Shown in pieces: positions 22,385 to 34,165 of a DNA stretch of 64,000 nt; the first letter of the stretch is position 1, and every line of letters starts with the position of its first letter. The position numbers and the translations under genes are program-made. A model generated the notes under the pieces. That model had not been told where the DNA came from. It searched no databases and saw only the letters and a list, made by a program, of their open reading frames with translations. Source of the DNA: Angiostrongylus vasorum (taxonomy: Eukaryota > Nematoda > Chromadorea > Rhabditida > Metastrongylidae); contig JADANN010000466.1 in assembly GCA_018806985.1 (NCBI GenBank), positions 682,001 through 746,000 on the forward strand, given 5' to 3'.

Positions 22385-22775
22385 TCCTCCCAACGGTTTA
22401 CCACCTCATCGTGGCTAGGAGGTGTTCCTCGAAGTCGGAATGTGACGTACAGCGGGGATTCGTCCTCTTGGGAAGGTCTCCCTGCCCAGAAGGAGTCCGG
22501 CGTTTCCGTCCGGAAGCCCAGCTAAGAGTAAACCAATACCATCACTAGGATCCACCATCATCCGGGTATCAAACTAGTCGCATGGTGGCAAATCTCCCTC
22601 TGATCCACAAGGACGACGACTGCCTATGGTGGTGACGACCTGGGTCAGACTTTTGCCAAGTTGATCACGGGACTCCAGGGAACACAGCGGCTAAACCAGC
22701 AGAACTCCGAAGAATGTAGAATGTGCTGGAACCAGCACAATCAGTGAGCACGGGCCGTTCCAAGTATCCAAGTAA
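22385..22775 (+). repeat. Dispersed repeat R3, copy 3 (near full length)
   Basis: Begins CCTCCCAACGGTTTACCACC as copy 1 does, and ends TGAGCACGGGCCGTTCCAAG. Same orientation as copies 1, 2 and 4. Confidence 0.75.
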
Positions 22776-24885
22776 GTAGATGATAGGATAATCAGTTAAT
22801 ATGCAACATGTCTTAATAAGATGTAAGCACGAAACATTGCACGTTAGAAATGTAACGAATAGTTAGCGGCGAAGTGGAGCGGTTCAGATCGTGTAGATTA
22901 TTAGCCATGCGGGTCTTTTAGTTGTTGTATCGATCTACCAGCCTCAAACCTCAAACTTGAGTAGTTAAACCGTTTACATACATGAACATAACATTAATAA
23001 CATAATAGTAACGACACAGAAGTAGTGGTAAAAGAAGCACGCGAGTTAGAGCTATGTGGTGCTATGGCTAGCAGTGAAGTGAGGCTAGCAATGAGATAAT
23101 GGCATTTGCATATTACTACATCATTAATGCAATAATAACAGTAATAATGAATGATTACATATAAATAAGTGCTGGTTAGCCGTGAGCCATGCCGAGCTCG
23201 CTCTATCCGCGGCCGGTGTGGCAGCTGAGGGAGACAGTATGCCGTGGGCAGAGAGGGATACAGACGAGCCGTGTTTTCGGCTGAGCTAAGGATCAACATT
23301 ATAGCGGTGAAGTGCATTTTAGCATAATCGATGAGGACACTACTACAGTACCAGACAGTCTATAATACTACGGTATTCGGTGTATTTTGATGTAGAGCTA
23401 GCGAGTTTCGATCCATTAAGGTAACATGAGCATTGACGGTGCTATGGACAACGAATGATGAGTCATCTACGGAACACAGTCAGGCGGTCGTAGATAACGC
23501 TATGTCTGCAACGTGAAGTTTGAGCATCGATGGGTGCCATCATTGCCTAAGAGTCAAGGGGCAGAATGATAATGACTGCAAATGATAAACCCTATAGTGG
23601 CTTCACAAATACATAGCATAAGCTGGCCGATCAGCGGCCTTGTACGCATGGCGTACATTGTGGAAGGAATGCTACATGCCACCGATGACGTTACAAACAG
23701 AACGCATTTGGAAACACCTGCCACTACTGACAGCGCACCGTAGACAAGCTAACAAACGAGATAGAATAGCCTGCGGATTACTGAGGATGAATGAGAATGA
23801 ATGAGAACGAATGAGAATGACTAAGAGCGACTACGAATGAGTTGAGGCGATTGAGGACGACTGGGAATGATGTGTGAGGAGCGGATTAGCCGCGCTACCG
23901 ATCGGGGGTAAGGTGAGTGATGCATGTCTCCGCTGTCGAAGGCACTTGGCTTACATTGGCTGCGGGATCGGCGTGCGTATACAACCGCGGCCGATCTGGA
24001 TTGTTGATCCTGGACTGCAATAGGCTGTATAAACTGTTCTACTGCTACGCCTCCTCCTTCGGATAAGCCATCGTTGCTGTGTGACTAAAGTCAAACCTGA
24101 ACCGCTATTGTGCCTGAAACGCTGAACGTAATTGACCGCGTAGATTATAAAGGTTACATTGCGGTATCTGGTGTGCGACTGCGAGACGGCCATGGTATGG
24201 ACATCAAATACTATTGTTCAGATAGATAGAGAACTTTTCAAGAGGGAGGTTCTCTATAAGAAATATTCTTCGACTTTGTCGAACTCACAAGTATTTTCAC
24301 TGCTGTAGATATAATTTACTTGATTAATCCGCATTTCCTAGCATCAATTTCTAATAAACCTTTCTAAATGTTGGTCTTTCACTTTATGAAGTTGCAAAAA
24401 TAGTGGTGAGGAGAAAAAAATGCCCTGAAAATTATGCCTTTCTTCAACGAAATTAGTTGGAATCTTCTCCCAAGCGAAGAATTGGCGGATTTCTTTATGT
24501 GAAGTTCCTGAAAAATTCATCGCCACTACACTGATGAATGTAAAGGAGCTATTTTGTTAAGGGACGGGCAATAAAACGTTCGCCGTTGGACAATCCCTGA
24601 TGGTCGCACGGTGCATCTGACTCCCTTTCGTAGCATCGTAAAGACGAACTGATTCATATATGGATTGTGCAGTGACTGGAAACGGCCCATTGATATATCG
24701 CTCTTATTCTCGCAGATAGGTCTGGCACTCATTTGCCCGTTCCCAAGGGAGCTTGGTTTGCTCAGAAAAAGCGGTATCCTACCAATGACGCCGTTCGTTC
24801 TAAAAGCACCTCTGGTTACTGTGCGACGAACGGCATTGAATAGAAGTAAATAACCTCGTTATAAGCACTCTTATAGAGTTGAAAG
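22776..24885. other. Intergenic, no gene seen; local GAATGA-rich tract
   Basis: Open frames here are short and of random composition. 23785-23880 is an imperfect tandem tract of GAATGA/GAACGA/GACGACTG units. 23160-24200 is GC-richer than its surroundings (CCGCGGCCGGTG at about 23210, AACCGCGGCCGATC at about 23983), but I cannot name it. Confidence 0.5.
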
Positions 24886-24889
24886 TGGA

Positions 24890-25135
24890 AGGATATCCAA
24901 CTACAATAATGCTGAGATATTTGCTTGGACTTCATGGCAGATCTAGCCGCGATTACCCTTTCCGGTGGTTCACGTAACGCATGACACCACTGAGGCCCTC
25001 GTTCTGCCTTTCTCTCAACCACTCTTTTTTACACTAACGGTGCCACCAGCTATCACCCATCAACGGGAATGATCTGGGAGCACAAATCGGCATTAAACCC
25101 AGTTAAAATGGGACTGTAGTAGAAATCACAATGTA
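24890..25135 (-). repeat. SINE-B copy
   Basis: CAATAATGCTGAGATATTTGC, CGCGATTACCCTTTCCGG, CAATCACCCATCAACGGGAA-like sequence and GCACAAATCGGCATTAAACC in the family order. Confidence 0.65.
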
Positions 25136-25684
25136 CAACTTTTATCTACTGCTCATTATCAGCATCATTATGATTCTATTTCACATAACACGCTGAAGTG
25201 AAAAAAATAATAGCTAGTAGATAAAGGTTATAAGTTGGGAAGGACATCGTCTAACTGGTGATTTCTGGCAGTGTAGTGAAAGATATTTTCTTTATCAATG
25301 TGTTCGTTATCAAACCTTAACACCTTTAGTGTTTATTCCATTTCCTTGCATTCATGGGAGTCACAGGATTTTCTATCTCTGCCACAGAATCAAGAATTGA
25401 GGCAGTTCTCCAACGTTTTCCAACTGATTTCTAGTGTTTCTGCTTCGCTTGTCATTTTTCTATGTAGCCTTGTGACTGTATCAAATTGTTTATCACGTGC
25501 AGGTGAGACCGTTTTTTGTTGTATTTCACTTTAAAGGAATAATATTCCTTTGGTAGCAGTAACACTGATAGTAACAAGAATGATAATACTTCACTTCGAT
25601 AATAAAATTCCTGACTCGATATGCACTTGCTTTCTTATGGACGAGCAATAATGCCATTACCAGTACAGGTTTAAAGTTGATATA

Positions 25685-25690
25685 TTTATT
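25685..25690 (-). terminator. Poly(A) signal of collagen 2
   Basis: AATAAA on the minus strand, 45 bases after the stop codon. Confidence 0.45.
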
Positions 25691-25734
25691 TTCTTCTGCC
25701 GTTATAGGGCAATGGACAAATTTCGAGAGACGAA

Positions 25735-26686
25735 TCACTTCGGTGACATTCTTTTGGAACGGCGAACATTCCCATTCTCGAAGAACGCACCGCCATCAAT
25801 AGCGCAATATTTAGGACAAATTCCACGCTCTCCCTCAGGTCCTGGTAAACCTCCTCTACCGGGTAGACCAGGGGTTCCCGGTTTTCCGGGATATCCATCC
25901 TCTCCTTTTGGTCCCTTTGGTCCGGGTGGTCCTAGAACAAATCCATGGCCAATGCAATATATAAGGAGAATATAAAATAGTTAACGAAAATGACGTACCA
26001 GGTAATCCAGGGGTGCCTGGCCTTCCATCGGGTCCAGGTGGTCCTGGTAATCCGGGTTCTCCAACTGGACCAATTTGTAGTCCATATGCTATAGCGTCTC
26101 CTCCAGGTGGACCGGGTTCTCCAGGCGGTCCTGGTCTTCCTGGTGCTCCTGGAGGTCCCTTCTCTCCTGGAGGTCCTACGGAACCACTAATTTCTGCACC
26201 GCTTAATCCAGGTTCACCAGGAGGACCGGGAAATCCTGGTGGTCCAGGTTCTCCCGGTGGTCCTGGTGGGCACGGTCTACATGGCGGAGGAGTTATGGGC
26301 TGGCACGGCATTAGGGGTATTCGACCAGGAGTACCAGGTGCTCCTGGACTACCAGGAACTCCTGGGCGGCCTGGCCTTCCCGGTGGGCCCTTTGGACCTG
26401 GTTGGCCTGGCACACAGCATGGCGTACATCGACCATTACTGATCTGTCGTTTGGTCTTGTTGTTGGGTGACATTATCATCATATATGTTACTTCGTCCAA
26501 AATTTCCTTTGCAGATCCCTTGCAAAAGGTGACTTCATGATGTACTGACTTCTTCATGTGGTAAATGTAGTTGCAGACTAGTGGAAGTGTAATGCAGACT
26601 GAAAGCACAGCGAGTACCGAGAGTGTGACAGCTGTGTAGGCGATGAAACGATAGACGGCCAGCCGATGTTGTTCGTCCAAGTTCAT
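25735..26686 (-). CDS. Cuticle collagen 2
   Basis: Exons 26686-25999 and 25931-25735, joined in phase through a 67-base intron (G|GTACGT ... TTCTAG). 294 residues. ATG chosen at 26684-26686 because family members start M-[DNE]-[LS]-[DE]..R and because an upstream in-frame ATG at 26750-26752 lies next to the TATA box. Hydrophobic anchor at residues 15-38, processing box N76-K-T-K-R80 (K-T-K-R where the others have R-T-x-R), CC before the first Gly-X-Y, spacer [16 protein letters not shown], then Gly-X-Y to [20 protein letters not shown]. The tail is extended ([11 protein letters not shown]) compared with the usual GTRR. The intron after the anchor exon is absent here. No frame defects. Confidence 0.93.
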
Positions 26687-26755
26687 TGCGAAAATCGACG
26701 ACGCTGTTCCGCTGATGACAGATTCAACACCGAAAAATTCTCTCAACCACACTAC

Positions 26756-26762
26756 TTTTATA
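26756..26762 (-). promoter_or_regulatory. TATA box of collagen 2
   Basis: TATAAAA on the minus strand, about 70 bases before the chosen ATG. Confidence 0.5.
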
Positions 26763-26769
26763 CTTGTCT

Positions 26770-27765
26770 CAGCAACCTTAGATGGTCACGCCCTCTAGTT
26801 CTACATCATGACCGGTCGGTCAGAGCTTTATATTCTTCAATGAATGGCGTGCTTCCAATTTTCATTGCTGAAACCGTCACACTAACATTTTGTTTCACTG
26901 TAAAACTTTGCATGATAGTTTTTCTCATGACTAAATCAATGTCACAAAAAACTCTAACCGACCGCATTAACATTTTATTGAATGGACGGAATTATTCATG
27001 TTTATAAAGAAGTCGCAATGATTGTTTAGTAATCTGGGGAAGTTCAAGGAGAACAAATTATCTCACAACGTAGAAAAAGTACAAAAGACCGACTTTCAAT
27101 AAACCTCGGCGTTGGTGGCTAAAAAAGTTTTGAATGAATTAAGCCCTAGTAATTAACTGATCTTCTTCATGCTGTTTCGTTATTCAATTTTACCCATATT
27201 CTCTTTCACTGCTCCCATTAGTTATACTGTAGTGTTTTTTAGTTATAACGCACTATTACAATATTCCTCTTATCGTTTACAAACTAGGGTTTTTTAATCG
27301 ATTCATGTCTCTTCAAGTGTTTTATTCAGTTTCGTTACCTGGATATACTTAATATGGGTTGTGTCTGCCGAGTTTCACTTTTTGAAGACGGCCATCGGGG
27401 GCTTACGTATTCCAAATCTCCTTTCTTTATTTTCGAAGTGCTCCGTCTTTATGCTTCGGTGAAATGTAAAAATACTCACAGATTGGAGCTGTAGTATCCT
27501 TGAATTGAAACAGTATGTCGATAATACTTCCAAAAGCTACGAAATTGAGAACAGAAAGTGTTCAGTAGGAATCTGGAACCGGTGTTCAAACTTTCTCTTT
27601 TTTTGGAAATGTTCCACCTCATGAGGGGTTTAATGAAATTAAATGAAATGAAATACAAACTGGAATCGCAATCATTTCTCGTGTTGTAAACCGAAAACAT
27701 CTGGTTTTACCATTTACTATAAACATTTTGCAAAAACATTTTGATTACTACAAATTGTCGAAGGC
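26770..27765. other. Intergenic between collagens 2 and 3
   Basis: No gene or known repeat. Includes the upstream region of collagen 2 and the 3' flank of collagen 3. Short unsupported frames only. Confidence 0.5.
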
Positions 27766-27770
27766 TTTTT

Positions 27771-28716
27771 CTAGCGACGACGAAGAGTTCCGTCCTCGAA
27801 GAATACACCGCCATCAATTGCGCAATACTTCGGACAGATACCACGTTCTCCTGGGCGGCCTGGTTCACCAGGTGGACCAGGTGGACCGCTGTTTCCTGGT
27901 ATACCTGGAAGTCCATCGGGACCTCTAAGCCCCTGTGGTCCAGGCATCCCTGGGGCTCCAACAATCCCAGGAATACCATCACGCCCTGGCGGACCTGGTA
28001 GTCCTTGTGGACCTGGCTCACCAGGTGGCCCGATTTCAGCTCCCTCTGCGGGACGAATAGCGTCTGGTCCAGGGCTACCGGGAGCTCCAGGTAATCCCGG
28101 ATATCCAGGCGGTCCCCGTGGTCCTTTAGGTCCAGGTGGTCCCATCAGCAATTCTCCAGCGAAGCCAGGTGTTCCTGGCTGACCGGGTTCCCCAGGTGGC
28201 CCCTGAGGTCCAGGCCTACCAGGTGGTCCCGCTGGACATTCTTGACATGCTGGTGGTGTGACCTCAACGCAAGGAAGCATAGGGGGTCTTCCAGGTGCAC
28301 CGGGCACTCCAGGAATACCTGGTAAACCCGGACGACCGGGTTTTCCTGACGGCCCTGGCGGTCCTGGAGGACCTGGCAAGCAGCAGTTAGGACCACAGAA
28401 ATTGCTTTGCCGGGTAGTTCTGTTTGAAGCTGGTGAGGCTTTGATGTAGCTCACTTCGTGCCAAATGTCCTGAACGGATCCCTGAAAAGAAGACATGATG
28501 AACAGAAAGGTATGCTGGTAATGCCAAACTAGAGCGAAAGCGGGTCACCTTGCAAAAGTTAATTTCGGTGTTCATTAGTTTTTTGACGTGATGTATGTAG
28601 TTATACACCATAGGTAGCGTGATGCAGATTGAAAGCACAGCAATAACGGAGAATGTGACAGCTGAGTAGGCAACGAAGCGATACGCTTTCAGGCGTTGTC
28701 TCGAGTCCGACTCCAT
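27771..28716 (-). CDS. Cuticle collagen 3
   Basis: Exons 28716-28549 (56 codons) and 28481-27771. 292 residues. First intron 67 bases (AAG|GTGACC ... TTTTCAG). The second intron found in collagens 1, 2, 4, 5 and 6 is absent. Anchor segment [20 protein letters not shown], then ITLPMVYNY; processing box N76-R-T-T-R80-[14 protein letters not shown] start of the triple helix; spacer [16 protein letters not shown]; Gly-X-Y with one break (GAEIGPPG); ending [20 protein letters not shown] then TLRRR. Frame is clean. The 5.5-kb cluster mate collagen 2 lies in tandem 1.1 kb away, same strand, suggesting local duplication. Confidence 0.94.
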
Positions 28717-28752
28717 CGCTGCAGATGCCGAGAACTGTCCGCCACAGTGACC

Positions 28753-28759
28753 TTTTATA
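28753..28759 (-). promoter_or_regulatory. TATA box of collagen 3
   Basis: TATAAAA on the minus strand, about 37-43 bases before the ATG at 28714-28716. Confidence 0.55.
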
Positions 28760-28829
28760 GTGCTCTCACTGGACGTGTCCGACGCCCCCCTCTGTGTGTT
28801 TTCTTTGCTATCACCAAACAAATAGCAAC

Positions 28830-30060
28830 GTTTTGAAATGACAACGGTTACACTTTGCTTAGTTCAGCTTCTCCATGCGAAACCGCACTCTCGTCAGGCA
28901 TTGTGGCTGTACGAAGTCATACATCCATCTACTAATTGCTTCGCTGTAAATTCAAAATAATTCTGAAGGTTCTTCTCAAATCGAAGTACACTTGCTGCCA
29001 AAAGCAACAGCTCCCGACGAAACACTGGGAAAGAGCATAGTGTCGCACCCGAACGAAGTAGCACTTGTTCAATTGCGTTCGCGCCCGGAACGTGAGCCTC
29101 AAAGAGGGAAAAAAGCAAAAAAAACACACACACACATATTTTTGGACTTCATAGAATCAGTCATTAAGCTTAATAGAATGACAGAATCTATATATTATAA
29201 GCGAAGGATTGCAGATTGCACTGGTTTTTATTTTGATGAAAACAGTTTGCTATGAGGTAAGTGACATTGGTTGAAAGTTAAAAGCGGTCAGTGTTTCCCT
29301 TCCGTATGATTCATATATGTCTCACACTCTCGTGAATGCGTTAATATGTAACTAGCATAAATAGACACAGAATTTGTTGACAGCAAGTTGCAACAGTGCT
29401 CAACTCTTTCGTCTCGTTATTTTCCTGATCTTCGTAATAAAAGGCTTCATACGATACGGCTGTGCTAGCATCAAATAGATCTTCTCCTTATATAAGCTTA
29501 TCAATAAGCATATTTTTTCCATGAACGGGGTTGCTACCAAACAATATTACGGCTGACGTTTCGACTCGTTCGCCTTCTTTATAGTCGCAATGATGCGAAT
29601 CTGACGTTGAAATCAGTTGTTTCTTTCAATGCTGATCGTCGTCGTTTCGAGCCGACTCCAGCGGAGTGGAACATCTCACGTAGAGGAAGGCCGAAGCATC
29701 GAAACCTTGGCCAAAAAAACTTTTTTAAATAGGAACTTCATGCAGTCTCATGAACACAGCAAAGTACTGATAAGTCATGCTGAGGTTAAATGGAAGTCGG
29801 CCCTCAAAAAACTGGGGTATTGATTTTTCGTCTTATTATGAATAAATGAAGACCTGTTTTTAAAAAATTTCCTGGTCATTTTTTTCCCTTACAGCCTTTT
29901 CTAAATGTGCACCAATGGTGCTCATCACTAGTTGTTTCAAAATGAAAAGAACTACTTTATATTCGTAGAACTTCTTGTGTGATATTTGCAGATTTACACT
30001 TTTTATCAAAATTTTCGGAAATACTATGACGATTGTAGAGTTTTTTATGTAATTATTTAG
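28830..30060. other. Intergenic; repeat with hammerhead-like relic at 29520-29640
   Basis: ATTACGGCTGACGTTTCGAC and CGTTCGCCTTCTTTATAGTC at about 29548-29590 match the core of the foldback repeats. Elsewhere only short unsupported frames. (CA)n of about 8 units at 29123-29138. Confidence 0.5.
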
Positions 30061-30064
30061 TTCT

Positions 30065-30350
30065 TACAGAGCAAGTGCAGCGCAGTGGTCCGAGGCACCC
30101 TGCAACGCATACCTGGTATCGATCCCAGGACCCATGGCTCACCAAGCCTTCCATCCCTTCGGGATCGGCAAATTGGTATCAGACTTGTTTCGGAGGAAAG
30201 CAAGACAGTCTCGATACATGGGTAGGCCACTGCGAGTCATTATGAAAGACAGAAATGCATTCAATGACCTCCAACGATGCTCAATGAAGTCGAATGCATG
30301 GCGCATCCCTCAGGGATTGATCGACGCCGGGAGCTTTATCCTTTTTACTT
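30065..30350 (+). repeat. SINE-A copy, near full length
   Basis: Head GTGCAGCGCAGTGGTCCGAGG (A box), GGTATCGATCCC (B box), body CGGCAAATTGGTATCAGACTT, GGTAGGCCACTGCGAGTCAT and CTCAATGAAGTCGAATGCATG, end GGGATTGATCGACGCCGGG then CTTTATCCTTTTT. A typical member of the commonest repeat of the window. Confidence 0.85.
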
Positions 30351-31135
30351 GGTTCTAAAGGAATTCACAGTGATAAGTCACTTAGGATACTTTTTCAATC
30401 ATTTGTTAATTTACTAACCGGAGATTTATAAATACAGTGCTAATTGATTGAATTTTCTGCATATTTCTTCTCGTCAAGAAGACAAACTATCTCTAGGTGC
30501 GTTGATTTTGATCGAATCATGTTCCCATGGTGATAGAAAGCTATAATATGAAAAGTAGTGAGCTTAAACCCAATTGGATAAATTCCATTTCTTATTACTA
30601 AACGACGAAACAAATCTCACAGACTAGATGTGGCTAGAGTGGTATTCGCTTTTGAAGACGTCGTTTCCTTTTTGAGTAGTGAACAGCTTCGAGTGAACAC
30701 TTTCAAACGAAAATGAAGACTCAAACAGGGATGGTGGGTCAAAAGTGGGAAGTCTAAAAGTGAGATAGTAAGGCTTCATTTCGATTCGATTTAAGCATAC
30801 CAGTAATAGATCTTTATAAATGACATGGTAAAAAGCATTATTAAAAGAAAGTGTAATGCCTACACAGTTGAAACTGCTTTCTATCCAGACTGATTTGACA
30901 ACCTTGAAGACCAATGCCATTATTAAAAACATGCCTTATTGCGATCGAAATCATGTGTTTCTAGCTAAACCAGCTGCGGTAAGCACGAGAATTGGAGAAT
31001 GAATAAAAAATATGTCCTGGAAGTTTTCTGCTTAGGATGATCGAATTTTTTTAGCAACGTATTAAAATCACGTTGTTTCAAATTTCGATGGTCGCTGAAA
31101 AAACACACCTATCTACGATTGCCTATTCTAACTTC
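30351..31135. other. Intergenic, nothing recognised
   Basis: AT-rich, no supported open frame, no family repeat seen. Confidence 0.5.
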
Positions 31136-31139
31136 CTGC

Positions 31140-31400
31140 CGTAGCTATGCTGAGGTATTTGCAAAATCTAACCCCTATCCAGATCCCTAACCATCGACTG
31201 ACTAACTGTTCCAGGATCTCACGCGTTACCCACTGCACCGCGGAGGGCCTTAGCTTGTCTTTCTGTCACCCAGTTTTCTACCTAACGGTACCATCAGCAA
31301 TCACCCATCAACGTGAAGGATCTGTGGAGCCCAAATCGGCATTAGGCCCAGTTCGACCGCCGCTGTAGTCGAAATCGCAATATCGACTTTTTATTTGCTG
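31140..31400 (-). repeat. SINE-B copy
   Basis: CTATGCTGAGGTATTTGCAAA start, AATCACCCATCAACGTGAAGG and GCCCAAATCGGCATTAGGCC end, same order as the other copies; the tRNA-like head is degraded. Confidence 0.6.
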
Positions 31401-31529
31401 CCTACCATCAATTTTCCATCGCAAGGTATTAAATGTAATACCTGCCGTGAAAAGATAATAATAGGCAGTAAACAGAAAATTATACACTATGCACCACAGA
31501 TTCGTCGTAGCTTCCTTTCGACATTTGTC

Positions 31530-31830
31530 CACAACGTGACAGTGTGTCGTGCGAGCGGATAGAGGCGCCTTACGATATAAATGAGCTCTCTATTTCGATT
31601 CTGAGTTCTGTCTGAAGTAAACGATGCGCTTCTTCATTCCGAGATGAGTAGGATGGTACCAAAATTGTCTGGGAGGATGAGAACATTGATGTGGCGCACC
31701 GATAGCTCATCTGAAGGTATTGTATGAGCAAAATATTGGTAATAATATGAGTCCATTCAATCACCTCTACGAAGTCGAATGAGTGGTGCATCCATCATTA
31801 AAGGCTGAGCGCTTTATCCTTTGTCCCCTC
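31530..31830 (+). repeat. SINE-A copy, degenerate
   Basis: GTGTCGTGCGAGCGGATAGA head, GAGTAGGATGGTACCAAAAT and TTGTCTGGGAGGATGAGAAC body, ends GGCTGAGCGCTTTATCCTTT. Confidence 0.55.
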
Positions 31831-31859
31831 ATCTAAAGTTCACCAGCCTCACGTTTCTA

Positions 31860-33740
31860 TTGAAATGTTTAATTCCTTATTCATGAGGTTTCGGTCGCAA
31901 CTCAAATGCATCACCTGTATCCTGTAGTTCCGTTAATCGTTGGGTGACTCGAGGGGGCGCCAGTAAATCTTCCATTTTTCCCCTGTCGCGTGCAAGAGTA
32001 GCCCAGTGAGTTCTGCTCGCTCTAGGGACTCGTTGAGCATCATGTATTTCTTCGAGGCTCTTCGTGAAGAATTCTGACCATCGGGTCAGTGGTCTTCCTG
32101 CAGCACGTTTCACATCCTGAGGAATCCAGTCACTAACGGCTCTTGTCCATCGGTTGCCGTTCATCCGCATTACGTGCCCGGCCCACCTTCGACTGTTTGG
32201 CCTGCAGAACAGCATGTTTGATTTTTTGATCGTTGACGCATGTCGGGGCTTCGAATTCCATTCCTTACTTGTGTGAAACGGGATACTCCTAGCATCGTCC
32301 TTTCGACTGCGCGTTCGATAAGGCTGAGTGATCTTTCACCCCTGCTTACGCAGCGACCAGATTTCTGACGCATACGTTGGGGGCAGGAAGTACCGTTGAG
32401 TCGAAAAGGTGAGCATGGAGTAGGGTGTTCCTTGTTCTCTTCAGTACATCCTCGATGCTCTTGAAAGCTCCCCAGACCGCTCGTTTCCTTCTGATCAGCT
32501 CTGGAGCTAAGTCGTTAAACATCTTCATTTCCCGACCTAGATAGACAAAACTGGAGCATTCGTAGATATTTGTTCCGGAGAGCGTGAATGGGGCATACGA
32601 AACGAATCCGTTCCTCATAAACATCGTTTTTTGTGAGACTTAGTTCAAGACCAATCTTTCCTCAGGCTTTATCAAAATCGGCCGGCATTCCTTCCGCATG
32701 GCTAATGTTTGGTGTTATAAGAACGATGTCATCAGCAAAGCAAAGATGGTGTAACTGCCGACCATCGATGTTGACTCTCATATTTTCCCATTCCAATGTT
32801 CGTATGACGTTCTGGAGGGGTGGCGGTAAGTAATTTTGGCGAGATGGTAACGCCTTGCCTAACTCCTGTTTTGACGTCAATGTTAATATCGTTGTACAAT
32901 GGTGTTATCTTGGTTGTGAAATCTTTCTACAGCTCACGAAGAATCTTTATATACTGAGTATGGGCTCCTTGACTATCAAGGGCTTTTCCATGACTGCTTC
33001 TATCTCATTTGAGTCAAAAAGCCTCCTTTAAATCGGTGAAAGTGAGACAGAGCGGTCTGTTGTACTCTGGCGATACTTCAATGAGCCTTGTTATCGTGTG
33101 GATGTCGTCCATCGTACTAAATCCTTTTCGAAACTCTGCTTGCTCACATGGCTCTCCGTCGTCCAGTGTTCTGTCAGTCCTGTTTAGGATGACTCCAATG
33201 AAGAGTTTGTAGACGACAGACAGCAAACAGTTTCGTCGGTAGTTGTCGATATCGGTCACCCTCCTTAAACATTAGCACGGTCTTACTGGTCTCCCATTGA
33301 GTAGGGAATCTTGCATTCAGATAGTTAGTGTATGAAGAGCCGAAAGAGCCGAACCAGTGTGTTTACGAGGACTGGCGGAAGGTTCTTCAGGTGTTCCAGA
33401 TATTATCCTGTCCAGACCTGGTGCTGTTCGACTTTTCACCGACAAAATAGGATGTCCGATTTCGGAAGGGGAACTGGTGGTACAACATATCCATCCTCCT
33501 TTATTTCATATGACGAAAGGTGGACGTGGCTATCGAATAGATTTGAGTAGTATTCGTGAATGATTTTCTCCATTGCCTTTCTGGACGCCGTAACTGTTCC
33601 ATCTGAGCGTCGGAGTGCAATCATCTTGGTAAATTGGTGAAACTTCGGTATGCTTTGCGAATGCATTTTCCAGCCTGTGCAGCTTCGACCATTACTGCTG
33701 CTCTTCTTTCTTTAAAATCTTCTTTTACAGCCTGTCTTCA
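31860..33740 (-). mobile_element. RTE-type non-LTR retrotransposon relic, minus strand (longest copy)
   Basis: Read from 33740 downward: linker with DGTVTASRKAMEKIIHEYYS; RT fingers NYRRNCLLSVVYKLFIGVIL and EFRKGFSTMDDIHTITRLIE; FTDLKEAF (palm A, 33014-33040); LCFADDIVLITPN with intact FADD at 32728-32739; thumb and tail MFMRNGFVSYAPFTLSG, WGAFKSIEDVLKRTRNTLLH; and the C-terminal RRWAGHVMRMNGNRWTRAVS to WIPQDVKRAAGRPLTRWSE (31950-32215). At least four frameshifts split it, so it is not active as written. The endonuclease end is missing (5' truncated, normal for LINEs). Confidence 0.88.
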
Positions 33741-33759
33741 TTGTTTTCCAAGGTCTTGT

Positions 33760-33809
33760 GTGTTGCAGGGCGCCTCCGACTATTGCGCCACACGTGCCCA
33801 TATATGTAC

Positions 33810-33853
<44 letters not shown>

Positions 33854-33900
33854 GCATATACATGTATGCATATAGCACCATGCCTAGTGGTTGTATATAT
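33760..33900. repeat. SINE-A head remnant joined to a (TA)n tract
   Basis: TTGCAGGGCGCCTCCGACTAT and TGCGCCACACGTGCCC (SINE-A head, reversed) run straight into TACATATACATATATATATA, as at 19.62-19.76 kb. Confidence 0.7.
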
Positions 33901-33904
33901 GTAA

Positions 33905-34165
33905 GTAGTCCAGCGTTTCCATCAGGAAGCCTAGGTGAAAGTAAACCAATACCAGGATTCGCCACCATCCTGGTATCAAAGTCGCATGGTGGCAAATCTC
34001 CTTCTGATCCACAAGCTCTGCAACTGCCTATAGTGGTGAAGACCTGGAGCAGACTTTGGCCAGGCTGACCTCAGGATTCTAGGGAACCACAATGGCTCAA
34101 TCAGCAAATCTCCGATAAGTGGTGATTGTGCTGGGGACCACACAATCAGTGAGGAAGGGCCGTTT
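33905..34165 (+). repeat. Dispersed repeat R3, copy 4 (5' truncated)
   Basis: CCAGCGTTTCCATCAGGAAGC to GAGGAAGGGCCGTTTAAGTG, matching the 3' two thirds of copy 1. Confidence 0.7.

Noticed and set aside
22994..24193. Minus-strand open frames in a GC-richer tract
   Set aside because: Composition is random-like and there are no splice-linked neighbours or motifs.
26013..26540. Plus-strand open frame rich in Pro-Gly opposite collagen 2 (likewise 47687-47971 and 55652-56116)
   Set aside because: Antisense reading of Gly-X-Y codons (GGN CCN) is itself Gly/Pro-rich; it lacks an anchor, Cys ending and own promoter.
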